Positions 1 through 5,175 are shown, counted from the stretch's first letter. The stretch: 5,338 bases of DNA from an uncultured Mogibacterium sp. (GCF_938039775.1 NZ_CALHTQ010000166.1:1-5338), one strand, 5' to 3'. Numbers and translations: made by a program. The notes: generated from the sequence alone by a model not told the origin.

Positions 1-674
1 CCGAAGATGAGAGTCTTAACCTTAGCGTTCTTAACAGCCTCAGCATACTTGCTATCCAACGCTTCAAGCTTCTTAGTATAAGCATCTAGATTCTTCTTAT
101 AAGTATCTGCGTGTTTCTTATCCTTCTCAGCAATGGCCTGCTCAATAGGCTGGCAGAGCTTAATCGCGTTCTTGAGGGAAAGCCATACATGTTCATCATA
201 CTCTACTTCTTCAGCATTTTCGTGATGATGTCCATCACCTTTCTCTTCTTCTTCTTCCTCAGCCTGCATGCCTTCCTTAACTTCCTCGGCCTTCTTGCTA
301 TCCTTCATCTCGTCCATGAGGTTGATTGCAACAAGGTCCTTGTTCTTTTTCTTCTTGAGAACATCATCAACCCACTCATCTGACTCACCACCAACATAGA
401 TGAAAATATCAGCATTCGAAATATCCTTGATATCCTGAGCCGAAGGCTGGAAACTGTGTAAATCAGTGCCGTTCTTCTGAAGTAGCTTCAGATCAACATC
501 CTTGATTCTGTCGCCTAGAATCTCTCTAACCCAGTCGTACTCAGGAAATGTAGTTACGACAATCTTGAGTTTCTTGGAGTCTGCTTCCTTCTTGCCGCAG
601 CTCGCAAGTGTACCAAGTGAAAGGATTGCAATCATCATAATTGCAAATATTTTAATAAGTTTATTACGCTTCAT
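1..674 (-). CDS. znuA: Zinc/manganese ABC transporter substrate-binding lipoprotein (ZnuA/AdcA-like), C-terminus off the window
   Basis: This is the extracytoplasmic receptor that would bind a divalent metal, most likely Zn2+ (Mn2+ is possible), and hand it to an ABC permease. The ATG at 674-672 has GGAGG at 684-680. A lysine-rich signal segment (1-8) and a hydrophobic stretch (9-24) lead to the lipobox L-A-S-C with Cys26, so the protein should be a membrane-anchored lipoprotein. Family features are DLHSFQPS at 71-78, with the likely first metal ligand His73; the YVGGESDEWVDD segment (93-104); an acidic run of six Glu (139-144) followed by HHH (149-151), the usual metal-gathering loop; and DEHVWLSLKN (160-169), with the likely second ligand His162. 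224 residues are visible; relatives are about 300 or more, so the third ligand and the second lobe lie beyond base 1. Transporter genes would be expected further left. Zinc rather than manganese is inferred from the His-rich loop. Confidence 0.9.
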   Translation of the reverse strand, partial: MKRNKLIKIFAIMMIAILSLGTLASCGKKEADSKKLKIVVTTFPEYDWVREILGDRIKDVDLKLLQKNGTDLHSFQPSAQDIKDISNADIFIYVGGESDEWVDDVLKKKKNKDLVAINLMDEMKDSKKAEEVKEGMQAEEEEEEKGDGHHHENAEEVEYDEHVWLSLKNAIKLCQPIEQAIAEKDKKHADTYKKNLDAYTKKLEALDSKYAEAVKNAKVKTLIF

Positions 675-679
675 AAATA

Positions 680-684
680 CCTCC
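680..684 (-). promoter_or_regulatory. Shine-Dalgarno site of the metal-receptor gene
   Basis: Read on the minus strand this is GGAGG, five bases before the ATG at 674. It fixes the start codon and matches the beginning of the signal peptide. Confidence 0.8.
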
Positions 685-727
685 GTGCTATGTAACGTGA
701 AAAATACAGATTTTGTAAAAAATAATA

Positions 728-810
728 TCGGTTACCGCACTTATCCGAATATCGTCATTCTCACGTCTGTCGGAGAATTAGCGATACAATAATTTATAGA
801 GGATAACCGA
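728..810 (-). promoter_or_regulatory. Nested inverted repeats in the metal-receptor 5' leader (possible attenuator)
   Basis: The leader from the predicted transcription start (about 821) to the ATG (674) is about 147 nt. Its core is ATTCTC (757-762) facing GAGAAT (773-778), extended by TATCG (750-754) facing CGATA (782-786), with small internal loops. Two outer pairings compete for the same bases: TTATCC (741-746) with GGATAA (801-806), or TCGGTTA (728-734) with TAACCGA (804-810). On the minus strand the second pairing is followed directly by TATTATTTTTTA (727-716), which resembles the tail of an intrinsic terminator. I do not recognise a known riboswitch or a clear Zur box here. The pairings are visible; a regulatory role is inference. 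Confidence 0.4.
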
Positions 811-827
811 AATTAAAAATCATTTTC

Positions 828-856
828 AGTTTACCACCAGCGATTTATCATGTCAA
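828..856 (-). promoter_or_regulatory. SigA-type promoter of the metal-receptor gene
   Basis: On the minus strand a perfect -35 TTGACA (856-851) is separated by 17 bases from TAAACT (833-828, 4 of 6 matches). The TGG just before the hexamer provides an extended -10. Transcription would start near 821. Confidence 0.6.
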
Positions 857-954
857 TGTAGAAAGAAAGTTTCACAAAACTATTAAAAATTTTTTTATGC
901 CTTGCCTTCAGTGAAGTTAAGCAAAAATCGTGAAGATTTAGCGGGAAAATAAAA

Positions 955-966
955 GAACATATGTTT
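955..966 (+). promoter_or_regulatory. LexA (SOS) operator overlapping the polymerase promoter
   Basis: The 12-mer GAACATATGTTT is an exact match to the core GAAC-RNRY-GTTY of the Gram-positive LexA/DinR box; only the outermost base on each side departs from the B. subtilis consensus. It covers the first two bases of the -35 TTGATT (965-970), where a bound repressor would block RNA polymerase. With a Y-family polymerase directly downstream, SOS control is the natural reading. That this organism's LexA uses the Bacillus-type box is inferred. Confidence 0.8.
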
Positions 967-993
967 GATTTTTGCTTGTGCCTCCACTATAAT
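965..993 (+). promoter_or_regulatory. SigA-type promoter of the polymerase-YolD operon
   Basis: TTGATT (965-970), a 17-base spacer and a perfect TATAAT (988-993) predict transcription starting near 1000, giving a leader of about 46 nt. The LexA box overlaps the -35 element. Confidence 0.75.
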
Positions 994-1045
994 TGGGACA
1001 AGCAAAATAGTCAAGCAAAATATTTATCGCTGGTAGGAAACGGAG

Positions 1046-2500
1046 ATGGATGAGAAGGTATCAGTTAACATATTCAATAATGAGGAGGAGCTAGAGGGGA
1101 GCAGAACATATTTGTGTATAGATCTGAAGTCCTACTATGCATCTGTAGAGTGCGTTGCTAGAGGGCTTAACCCGTTAGAAGCGAGGCTTTTAGTTGCAGA
1201 TCCTACTAGGTCAGATAATACGATTTGCCTGGCGGTTTCACCTGCATTGAAGGCTATTGGAGTTGCAAGTAGACCGAGGCTCTTTGAAGCTAAGCAAGCG
1301 ATAAGGAGAGCGGAGATAGAGCGAGGGCATGAGATCGATTACATCATAGCTCCGCCGCGGATGGCCGAGTATGTGCGCATATCGTCAGATATTTATTCTA
1401 TATATATGAAATTTGTTTCGCCTGAAGATATTCACGTATACAGCATAGACGAGTGCTTCATGGATATTACGCATTATCTTCATATGTATAGATCCGCTGC
1501 GATGAGGCACAAGGTTTCGGCAGCTCGGGAGATGGCGATGACTATAATCAAAGCTGTACTGGCGGAGACTGGAATAGTTTCAACGGCGGGAATTGGAACT
1601 AACATGTTTCTGGCGAAGGTTGGCATGGATATAGTTGCTAAGAAGTGCAAGGCGGACGAAGATGGGGTTAGGATTGCAGAGCTCAACGAGACTTCGTACA
1701 AATATCTCCTTTGGAACCACCGACCGCTAACTGATTTCTGGCAAATCGGTCGAGGCAAAACCAAGAGGCTCGCTAAGATTGGAGCATATACGATGGGTGA
1801 CATAGCACGCATTTCGCTTCATGAAGAGGAGTATCTATATAGAACATTTGGGGTAGATGCTGAGATATTGATAGACCATGCGTGGGGCAAGGAACCTTGC
1901 ACTATGAAGGATATCAAGTCTTATAGGCCGGTCACACACTCTCTTTCTACAGGACAGGTTTTGCCGCGTGCATACAGATACGAAGAGGGGCGAGATATAT
2001 TTATTGAGATGGCGGATAAGCTGTCGATGGATATGGTACAGAAGAAGCTTAAGGCATCTTACTTTTCGTTTATCATCAGCTTCGATGGAATTAGTCTCGA
2101 GAGCGGGGAGTACAATGGTCCGATTGTGGTTGATTTTTACGGAAGACCTATGCCTAAGGCGGTATCTGGCAATGTGCGGCTTCGGGTAGCTACGAACAGT
2201 ACGTCTGAGATTATAAGGGGCTTAAAGGTGTCATTTGATCGTCTAATTGATCCAAAGCTCTATATAAGACGTATCACCATAGCGGCTAATGATATAAAGG
2301 CTGCAGATGAAGATGCGCAAATTGACATATTTTCGCTTGATGCTTGCGATGCAGATGAATCCAAGGAGGGCGAGTTGCAAGAAGTGATGTTAGCCATAAG
2401 AGAGAAGTACGGAAGTAATGCTTTGATAAAAGGAATGAATCTCAAAGAAGGCAGTACATACATTGAGAGAAATAATCAGATAGGAGGTCATAGGGCATAG
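1046..2500 (+). CDS. Y-family translesion DNA polymerase (UmuC/DinB/UvrX-like)
   Basis: A low-fidelity polymerase that copies past damaged template bases, acting at stalled forks. The 484 residues form a full-length Y-family protein. CIDLKSYYASVEC (24-36) carries the first catalytic Asp26 and the aromatic pair Tyr30-Tyr31 at the steric-gate position, which keeps out ribonucleotides. SIDE (133-136) gives catalytic Asp135 and Glu136. GIGTNMFLAK (182-191) with the following helix is the conserved palm motif. WNHRPLTDFWQIGRGK (223-238) leads into the helix-hairpin-helix thumb. The rest is the little-finger domain, and the protein ends in QIGGHRA, a tail typical of the Firmicute subgroup that travels with YolD proteins. 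It is closer to UvrX/UmuC-like Firmicute enzymes than to housekeeping DinB. The ATG at 1046 has only a weak ribosome site (TAGGAAA, 1034-1040). A downstream start is unlikely, since the catalytic motif begins at residue 24. It is first in an operon with the YolD-like gene and sits under a LexA box. Confidence 0.93.
   Translation: MDEKVSVNIFNNEEELEGSRTYLCIDLKSYYASVECVARGLNPLEARLLVADPTRSDNTICLAVSPALKAIGVASRPRLFEAKQAIRRAEIERGHEIDYIIAPPRMAEYVRISSDIYSIYMKFVSPEDIHVYSIDECFMDITHYLHMYRSAAMRHKVSAAREMAMTIIKAVLAETGIVSTAGIGTNMFLAKVGMDIVAKKCKADEDGVRIAELNETSYKYLLWNHRPLTDFWQIGRGKTKRLAKIGAYTMGDIARISLHEEEYLYRTFGVDAEILIDHAWGKEPCTMKDIKSYRPVTHSLSTGQVLPRAYRYEEGRDIFIEMADKLSMDMVQKKLKASYFSFIISFDGISLESGEYNGPIVVDFYGRPMPKAVSGNVRLRVATNSTSEIIRGLKVSFDRLIDPKLYIRRITIAANDIKAADEDAQIDIFSLDACDADESKEGELQEVMLAIREKYGSNALIKGMNLKEGSTYIERNNQIGGHRA
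2482..2488 (+). promoter_or_regulatory. Shine-Dalgarno site of the YolD-like gene, inside the polymerase reading frame
   Basis: AGGAGGT lies within the codons for the terminal Ile-Gly-Gly-His of the polymerase. It ends 12 bases before the ATG at 2501, a longer spacing than usual. The polymerase stop TAG (2498-2500) touches the ATG, so translation of the two genes is probably coupled. Confidence 0.7.
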
Positions 2501-3001
2501 ATGGGTGTATATGATGAAAGAATTATAAGGGCAACAAAATTCGAATATGCCGATATTATAAATCGTGTGAGACCAGTCCATAGGGCTGATAAGTTTTCAT
2601 ATAAGCATCCGCGTATGAGCAGCGAGAAGCGTGCCAAGATATTTGCTCCGTTTGCAGCACTGTCTGGATATGATGATGCCTTAGCAGATAAGGAAGTGAT
2701 ATATGATAATAAAAGGGCGCTTACTGATTATGAATGTTTCGATTTAGACTGCAAGATTGCGACCATATATGAGAAGTGTAGCAACAGCATATTGGCGAGA
2801 GAAAATGGCATTGAAGTCAACGTCCTGTATTTTGAGGCCCTCGATGGAGAGGAACTTCGAGGCAGGTACAAGGAAGTAAGTGGACTCGTTACTAAAGCAA
2901 GACCTGACAAAGAGATTATTATGGTGCTAGACCGAGAAATTTCACTAAAGTCAATATACAGGCTGGATATTATCAAGATGAATGATATTAATGATAAATA
3001 A
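2501..3001 (+). CDS. YolD-like protein, probable partner of the Y-family polymerase
   Basis: 166 residues. The YolD signature is K-H-P-R-M-S (35-40) followed by R-A-K-I-F-A-P-F-A-A-L-S-G-Y (44-57). The C-terminal part (about 123-162) has the alternating hydrophobic pattern ending in a Leu-Asp-Ile, as in YolD relatives, consistent with a small beta domain. YolD proteins are encoded next to Y-family polymerases in Firmicutes, for example with uvrX in the SPbeta prophage of B. subtilis, and have been predicted from gene context to replace UmuD. Nothing here shows the Ser-Lys protease pair of UmuD, so activation by self-cleavage is not expected. The start is fixed by contact with the preceding stop codon. 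It shares the SOS promoter and is followed four bases after its stop by a terminator hairpin. The biochemical role is inferred, not known. Confidence 0.85.
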   Translation: MGVYDERIIRATKFEYADIINRVRPVHRADKFSYKHPRMSSEKRAKIFAPFAALSGYDDALADKEVIYDNKRALTDYECFDLDCKIATIYEKCSNSILARENGIEVNVLYFEALDGEELRGRYKEVSGLVTKARPDKEIIMVLDREISLKSIYRLDIIKMNDINDK

Positions 3002-3004
3002 AAT

Positions 3005-3024
3005 CCCTGCTCTTTGAAGCAGGG
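3005..3024. terminator. Intrinsic terminator, probably bidirectional
   Basis: A 7-bp stem CCCTGCT (3005-3011) / AGCAGGG (3018-3024) with a six-base loop. On the plus strand it is followed by TGTGTGTATT, only moderately T-rich. On the minus strand it is followed by ATTTTATTTA, a better tail. It sits between the convergent YolD-like gene and the orphan gene and can serve both, about 100 bases past the stop of the latter. Confidence 0.65.
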
Positions 3025-3125
3025 TGTGTGTATTCACTTGTATCTAGCTGTACGGCATAGTACATAAATCATATGAACCTATATGAAACTATATTATGGT
3101 TAAAGTTAAATGTAAAAGATAAGGT

Positions 3126-3698
3126 CTAAACTCGTGCAATCTGCTCGATACCCTCGACTGTGCCGAGAAGCTCCATACCGACAGGTCTCCAGTAATCGTA
3201 GATGAGGATAGGACCACTATATTCATACAGAAGTCTTATGACTGTATTAAAGAATATAGGGTTATTGATAAACATCTTGACGTTGAAGTTACAATCATAC
3301 TGTTTACTTTCTGTGTACGGATACTTGAAGTTGATGATCTGTGACTCGGGCTCACAGTCATAGTAACGTAGTTCAAGTAGCTTATAACCGGTGAACTTGA
3401 ACTTATTATCATCAGCATTATCGCGATGAGCGATTATTTGATTTATATTTGCATCGGTCATAATCTGCACATCGCCAGCATTGTTCTTGCAGAGCTCGTA
3501 TAACTCCCTGACTGTATTAAGTGCATGTGGTCTCTCAGCTTCGCTCTCATCTACAGGGATGATTCCTTTGCCGATTAGGTGCTGCAGAAATTCCTCGCAT
3601 GAGAAAGTTTCAAGAGTATAGTCTTCGAGCTTGCTGCTGGAAGAACATTCAATAGTTACATTCGAGTTGTCGATTTCTTTAAAGTTGATATATGCCAT
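3126..3698 (-). CDS. Hypothetical protein, 190 residues, not recognised
   Basis: I do not recognise a family. The frame also opens with GTG at 3707, but GAGGTGA (3710-3704) is a good Shine-Dalgarno sequence that overlaps that GTG and sits 5 bases before the ATG at 3698, so the ATG is the better start. The product is acidic and looks soluble and cytoplasmic, with no signal peptide or clear membrane segment. It has five scattered Cys. The N-terminal half is polar, with a likely helix around TVRELYELCKNN. The C-terminal half is rich in aromatic residues, with YYDCEP, the segment FNVKMFINNPIFF and a hydrophobic run ending PILIYDYWRP. It is a single-gene unit with its own promoter at 3731-3759 and a terminator at 3005-3024, and it faces the SOS operon. 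A real gene is supported by the promoter, ribosome site and the long open frame. The function is open. Confidence 0.75.
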   Translation of the reverse strand: MAYINFKEIDNSNVTIECSSSSKLEDYTLETFSCEEFLQHLIGKGIIPVDESEAERPHALNTVRELYELCKNNAGDVQIMTDANINQIIAHRDNADDNKFKFTGYKLLELRYYDCEPESQIINFKYPYTESKQYDCNFNVKMFINNPIFFNTVIRLLYEYSGPILIYDYWRPVGMELLGTVEGIEQIARV

Positions 3699-3703
3699 TT
3701 TGG

Positions 3704-3710
3704 TCACCTC
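3704..3710 (-). promoter_or_regulatory. Ribosome binding site that decides the start of the hypothetical gene
   Basis: Minus-strand GAGGTGA contains the alternative GTG codon (3707-3705) and lies 5 bases upstream of the ATG at 3698. A start at the GTG would leave no purine-rich site at a proper distance. Confidence 0.65.
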
Positions 3711-3726
3711 TAATCTCTATTAGCAT

Positions 3727-3739
3727 TGGTATTATACCA
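3727..3739. promoter_or_regulatory. 13-bp palindrome over the -10 element (candidate operator)
   Basis: TGGTATTATACCA is a perfect palindrome around a central base, with TGGT/ACCA ends like those of some GntR-type operators. It covers the whole -10 hexamer of the hypothetical gene. No regulator gene is visible in the window. Confidence 0.4.
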
Positions 3740-3759
3740 CTAGAGTGCGGTTAGGTCAT
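3731..3759 (-). promoter_or_regulatory. Extended -10 promoter of the hypothetical gene
   Basis: On the minus strand ATGACC (3759-3754, 4 of 6 matches to TTGACA) is followed by 17 bases and a perfect TATAAT (3736-3731) preceded by TGG, an extended -10. The predicted start is near 3724, giving a leader of about 26 nt. Confidence 0.65.
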
Positions 3760-3773
3760 TAACAAATAAATAT

Positions 3774-3805
3774 AGAGGCGGCACTCCGTTAGAAATGCCA
3801 CCTCT
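3774..3805 (-). terminator. Intrinsic terminator of the hydroxyacyl-CoA dehydrogenase gene
   Basis: On the minus strand AGAGGTGGCA (3805-3796) and TGCCGCCTCT (3783-3774) form a 10-bp stem with one G-U pair and a 12-base loop, followed by TATATTTATTTGTT. It starts 77 bases after the stop codon and separates this gene from the next one on the same strand. Confidence 0.8.
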
Positions 3806-3881
3806 TACTTGAGTTTGTATAATCGTATATGCAGTATGGTCGGCTATGTAATAGCAGCATTGACTATAAAGACTGCTAAGA

Positions 3882-4835
3882 CTACTTATACTTGTAGAAG
3901 CCCTCGCCAACGTTGACACCAGTCTTGCCCTCATCGATGTATTTCTTGAGCATAGCAGCAATCTTGCCGGCGTTTGAGTCGGGATTCTGAGCTTCTGGGT
4001 TGCTGGATACGATGTTATAAGCTGTAGTGAGTCCAACGATATCTAGTATCTGGAAAGGACCTAATGGTGAACCTGTTCCGATTTTCCAAGCACGGTCGAT
4101 GTTCTCGTGATCTCCGATTTCGTTAGCTAGTAGGTACTGAGCCGAATTGAGGAATGGCACGAGCATTGAGTTGAGCAGATAACCAGGCTGCTCCTTGAGA
4201 ACCTTGATAGGAACCATATTGATTGCCTTTGCAAACTCAACAGTCTCATCGAATACAGATTGCGAAGTTTCACTGTGACCCATAACTTCACCAATATTGC
4301 TTCTCCAGATGTTGTTAGCAAAGTGAAGTGCAAGATATCGCTCTGGATTCGATAAGTCCACTTTAAATGTGCTAGGCAGGAATGTCGAAGAGTTGGTCAT
4401 TACTATTGTATTGTTATCGAGAACCTTGTCGAGCTTCTTGTAGAATTCATGCTTTTCATCTGGAATTTCGGCCATGCTCTCGATGTAATAGTCACAACCC
4501 TTTGCAGACTCCTCTAGAGATAGGGAAAGCTTTAGGTTCTTGTAAGCTGATTCAACCTTTTCTGTCAGCTCGTCGAGCTTTTCGCTCGTTAGGTCTTCTG
4601 CCTTTACACCAAAGCCTCCAGGAACTGGAACGCCAGGTTTACCGAGGTTCTGTCTTAGAGTGTCGATTTCAGCTAGGTAAATCTTGTGGAGTCTATCAAT
4701 TTTAGGCTGAGCTCTACCTATAGAAGCTTCGCTTCTTAACCATATCGTTGTATCAAATCCGGAGAAAGCGCTCTGAAAAGCAATCTGGCTGCCGAGTACG
4801 CCGCCACCGGCTACAGTAACTTTTTTATTATTCAT
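3882..4835 (-). CDS. 3-hydroxyacyl-CoA dehydrogenase family protein (Hbd-like)
   Basis: Members of this family oxidise L-3-hydroxyacyl-CoA to 3-ketoacyl-CoA, or run the reverse, with NAD(P), in the cytoplasm. The 317 residues start with the Rossmann motif GGGVLG (10-15). The catalytic pair is His171 in HFANN and Glu183, at the family's usual spacing of 12. Ser150 in the NSST segment and Asn222 in PGYLLN sit where the family has its substrate-binding Ser and Asn. The C-terminal helical domain shows the GSPLGPFQILDIVGL motif. It is about 35 residues longer than typical clostridial Hbd (about 280), the extra part lying around residues 45-95. Two departures stand out: HFxNP is HFANN here, and the acidic residue expected after the second beta strand is replaced (WLRS, 32-35). 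No thiolase, crotonase or acyl-CoA dehydrogenase gene is adjacent, so a role in butyrate formation is not shown. AGGAGGT lies 6 bases before the ATG. Confidence 0.88.
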   Translation of the reverse strand: MNNKKVTVAGGGVLGSQIAFQSAFSGFDTTIWLRSEASIGRAQPKIDRLHKIYLAEIDTLRQNLGKPGVPVPGGFGVKAEDLTSEKLDELTEKVESAYKNLKLSLSLEESAKGCDYYIESMAEIPDEKHEFYKKLDKVLDNNTIVMTNSSTFLPSTFKVDLSNPERYLALHFANNIWRSNIGEVMGHSETSQSVFDETVEFAKAINMVPIKVLKEQPGYLLNSMLVPFLNSAQYLLANEIGDHENIDRAWKIGTGSPLGPFQILDIVGLTTAYNIVSSNPEAQNPDSNAGKIAAMLKKYIDEGKTGVNVGEGFYKYK

Positions 4836-4841
4836 GGGATT

Positions 4842-4848
4842 ACCTCCT
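4842..4848 (-). promoter_or_regulatory. Shine-Dalgarno site of the dehydrogenase gene
   Basis: Minus-strand AGGAGGT, six bases before the ATG at 4835. It fits the consensus and suggests strong translation. It overlaps the palindrome CTATATATATAG (4847-4858). Confidence 0.85.
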
Positions 4849-4885
4849 ATATATATAGCAACTTGTGTTAGTTTCGTATAGCTCG

Positions 4886-4914
4886 ATTATACACCTAAAA
4901 TTAAATAAAATCAT
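4886..4914 (-). promoter_or_regulatory. Putative promoter of the dehydrogenase gene
   Basis: A perfect minus-strand TATAAT (4891-4886) stands 17 bases after ATGATT (4914-4909, 3 of 6 matches). The -10 is convincing and the -35 is weak. Transcription would start near 4879, leaving a leader of about 44 nt. Confidence 0.5.
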
Positions 4915-4976
4915 ACAATTTTTAATAGTACACAATTATTTCGCTAAAACAACACAATTCGGAATGATTGCAGCTA

Positions 4977-5005
4977 TTGACAGAGTTCAAGATTAGTTCT
5001 ATTAT
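4977..5005 (+). promoter_or_regulatory. SigA-type promoter of the FMN-riboswitch transcript
   Basis: A perfect TTGACA (4977-4982), a 17-base spacer and TATTAT (5000-5005, 5 of 6 matches). The predicted start near 5012 is about 60 nt before the riboswitch core. Confidence 0.75.
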
Positions 5006-5012
5006 ACTTATT

Positions 5013-5053
5013 AGTTCTTGGTTTATTATATTTAACTATCTAGTCCAAGAACT
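5013..5053 (+). repeat. 9-bp perfect inverted repeat at the 5' end of the riboswitch transcript
   Basis: AGTTCTTGG (5013-5021) and CCAAGAACT (5045-5053) flank 23 AT-rich bases. Because the predicted transcription start is near 5012, the RNA would begin with this stem-loop, which could protect the 5' end from decay. It has no U-tract after it, so it is not a terminator. Confidence 0.55.
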
Positions 5054-5071
5054 GGTAAATATGGTAATTGA

Positions 5072-5175
5072 CTTCAGGGCAGGGTGTAATTCCCTACCGG
5101 CGGTATAGCCCGCGAGCCGAGAGGCATGATTCGGTTAGATTCCGAAGCCGACAGTTAAAGTCTGGATGGGAGAAG
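5072..5175 (+). ncRNA. FMN riboswitch (RFN element)
   Basis: An RNA sensor that binds flavin mononucleotide and shuts down riboflavin synthesis or uptake genes. The conserved blocks appear in order: GGGCAGGGTGTAATTCCC (5077-5094), ACCGGCGGT (5096-5104), AGCCCGCGAGCC (5107-5118), a variable hairpin, GATTCCGAAGCCGACAGT (5139-5156), AAAGTCTGGATGGGAGAAG (5157-5175). Helix P1 can close through CTTC (5072-5075) and GAAG (5172-5175). All core positions I can compare by eye match the known consensus, so it is probably functional. Followed by a terminator, it should act by transcription attenuation: FMN bound means off. Confidence 0.97.

Larger units (their letters stand above)
919..1021. repeat. Four copies of an AAGCAAAA(A)T motif around the SOS promoter
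   Basis: Copies lie at 919-928 (plus, AAGCAAAAAT), 968-977 (minus, same sequence, inside the promoter), 999-1008 and 1012-1021 (plus, both CAAGCAAAAT, 13 bases apart at and just after the predicted transcription start). The first two form an 11-bp perfect inverted repeat (919-929 and 967-977) that brackets the LexA box. This may be a binding-site cluster for an unknown regulator; I know no factor with this exact motif. Confidence 0.45.

Noticed and set aside
111..383. Plus-strand open frame of 90 codons with hydrophobic runs
   Set aside because: It is antisense to the metal-receptor gene; the Phe/Leu runs are the complement of its Lys/Glu codons, and there is no ribosome site.
502..792. Plus-strand open frame of 96 codons
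   Set aside because: It crosses the metal-receptor start and leader in antisense, without a promoter or ribosome site and with no recognisable product.
675..1045. Zur, MntR or AdcR box in the metal-receptor promoter
   Set aside because: I looked for the B. subtilis Zur and MntR patterns and the streptococcal AdcR pattern and found no convincing match.
3060..3100. Short repeated ATATGAA units between the convergent genes
   Set aside because: Two AT-rich copies 12 bases apart are too short and low in complexity to call a feature.
3699..3707. GTG start giving three extra residues to the hypothetical protein
   Set aside because: The GTG lies inside the Shine-Dalgarno sequence that serves the ATG at 3698.
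3740..4036. Minus-strand open frame of 98 codons
   Set aside because: It starts inside the dehydrogenase gene in another frame and runs through its terminator hairpin.
4382..4705. Plus-strand open frame of 107 codons
   Set aside because: Antisense to the dehydrogenase coding region, which has clear family motifs; no ribosome site and no expected promoter.
4847..4858. Palindrome CTATATATATAG upstream of the dehydrogenase gene
   Set aside because: A simple TA run joined to the Shine-Dalgarno site; most likely low-complexity sequence rather than an operator.
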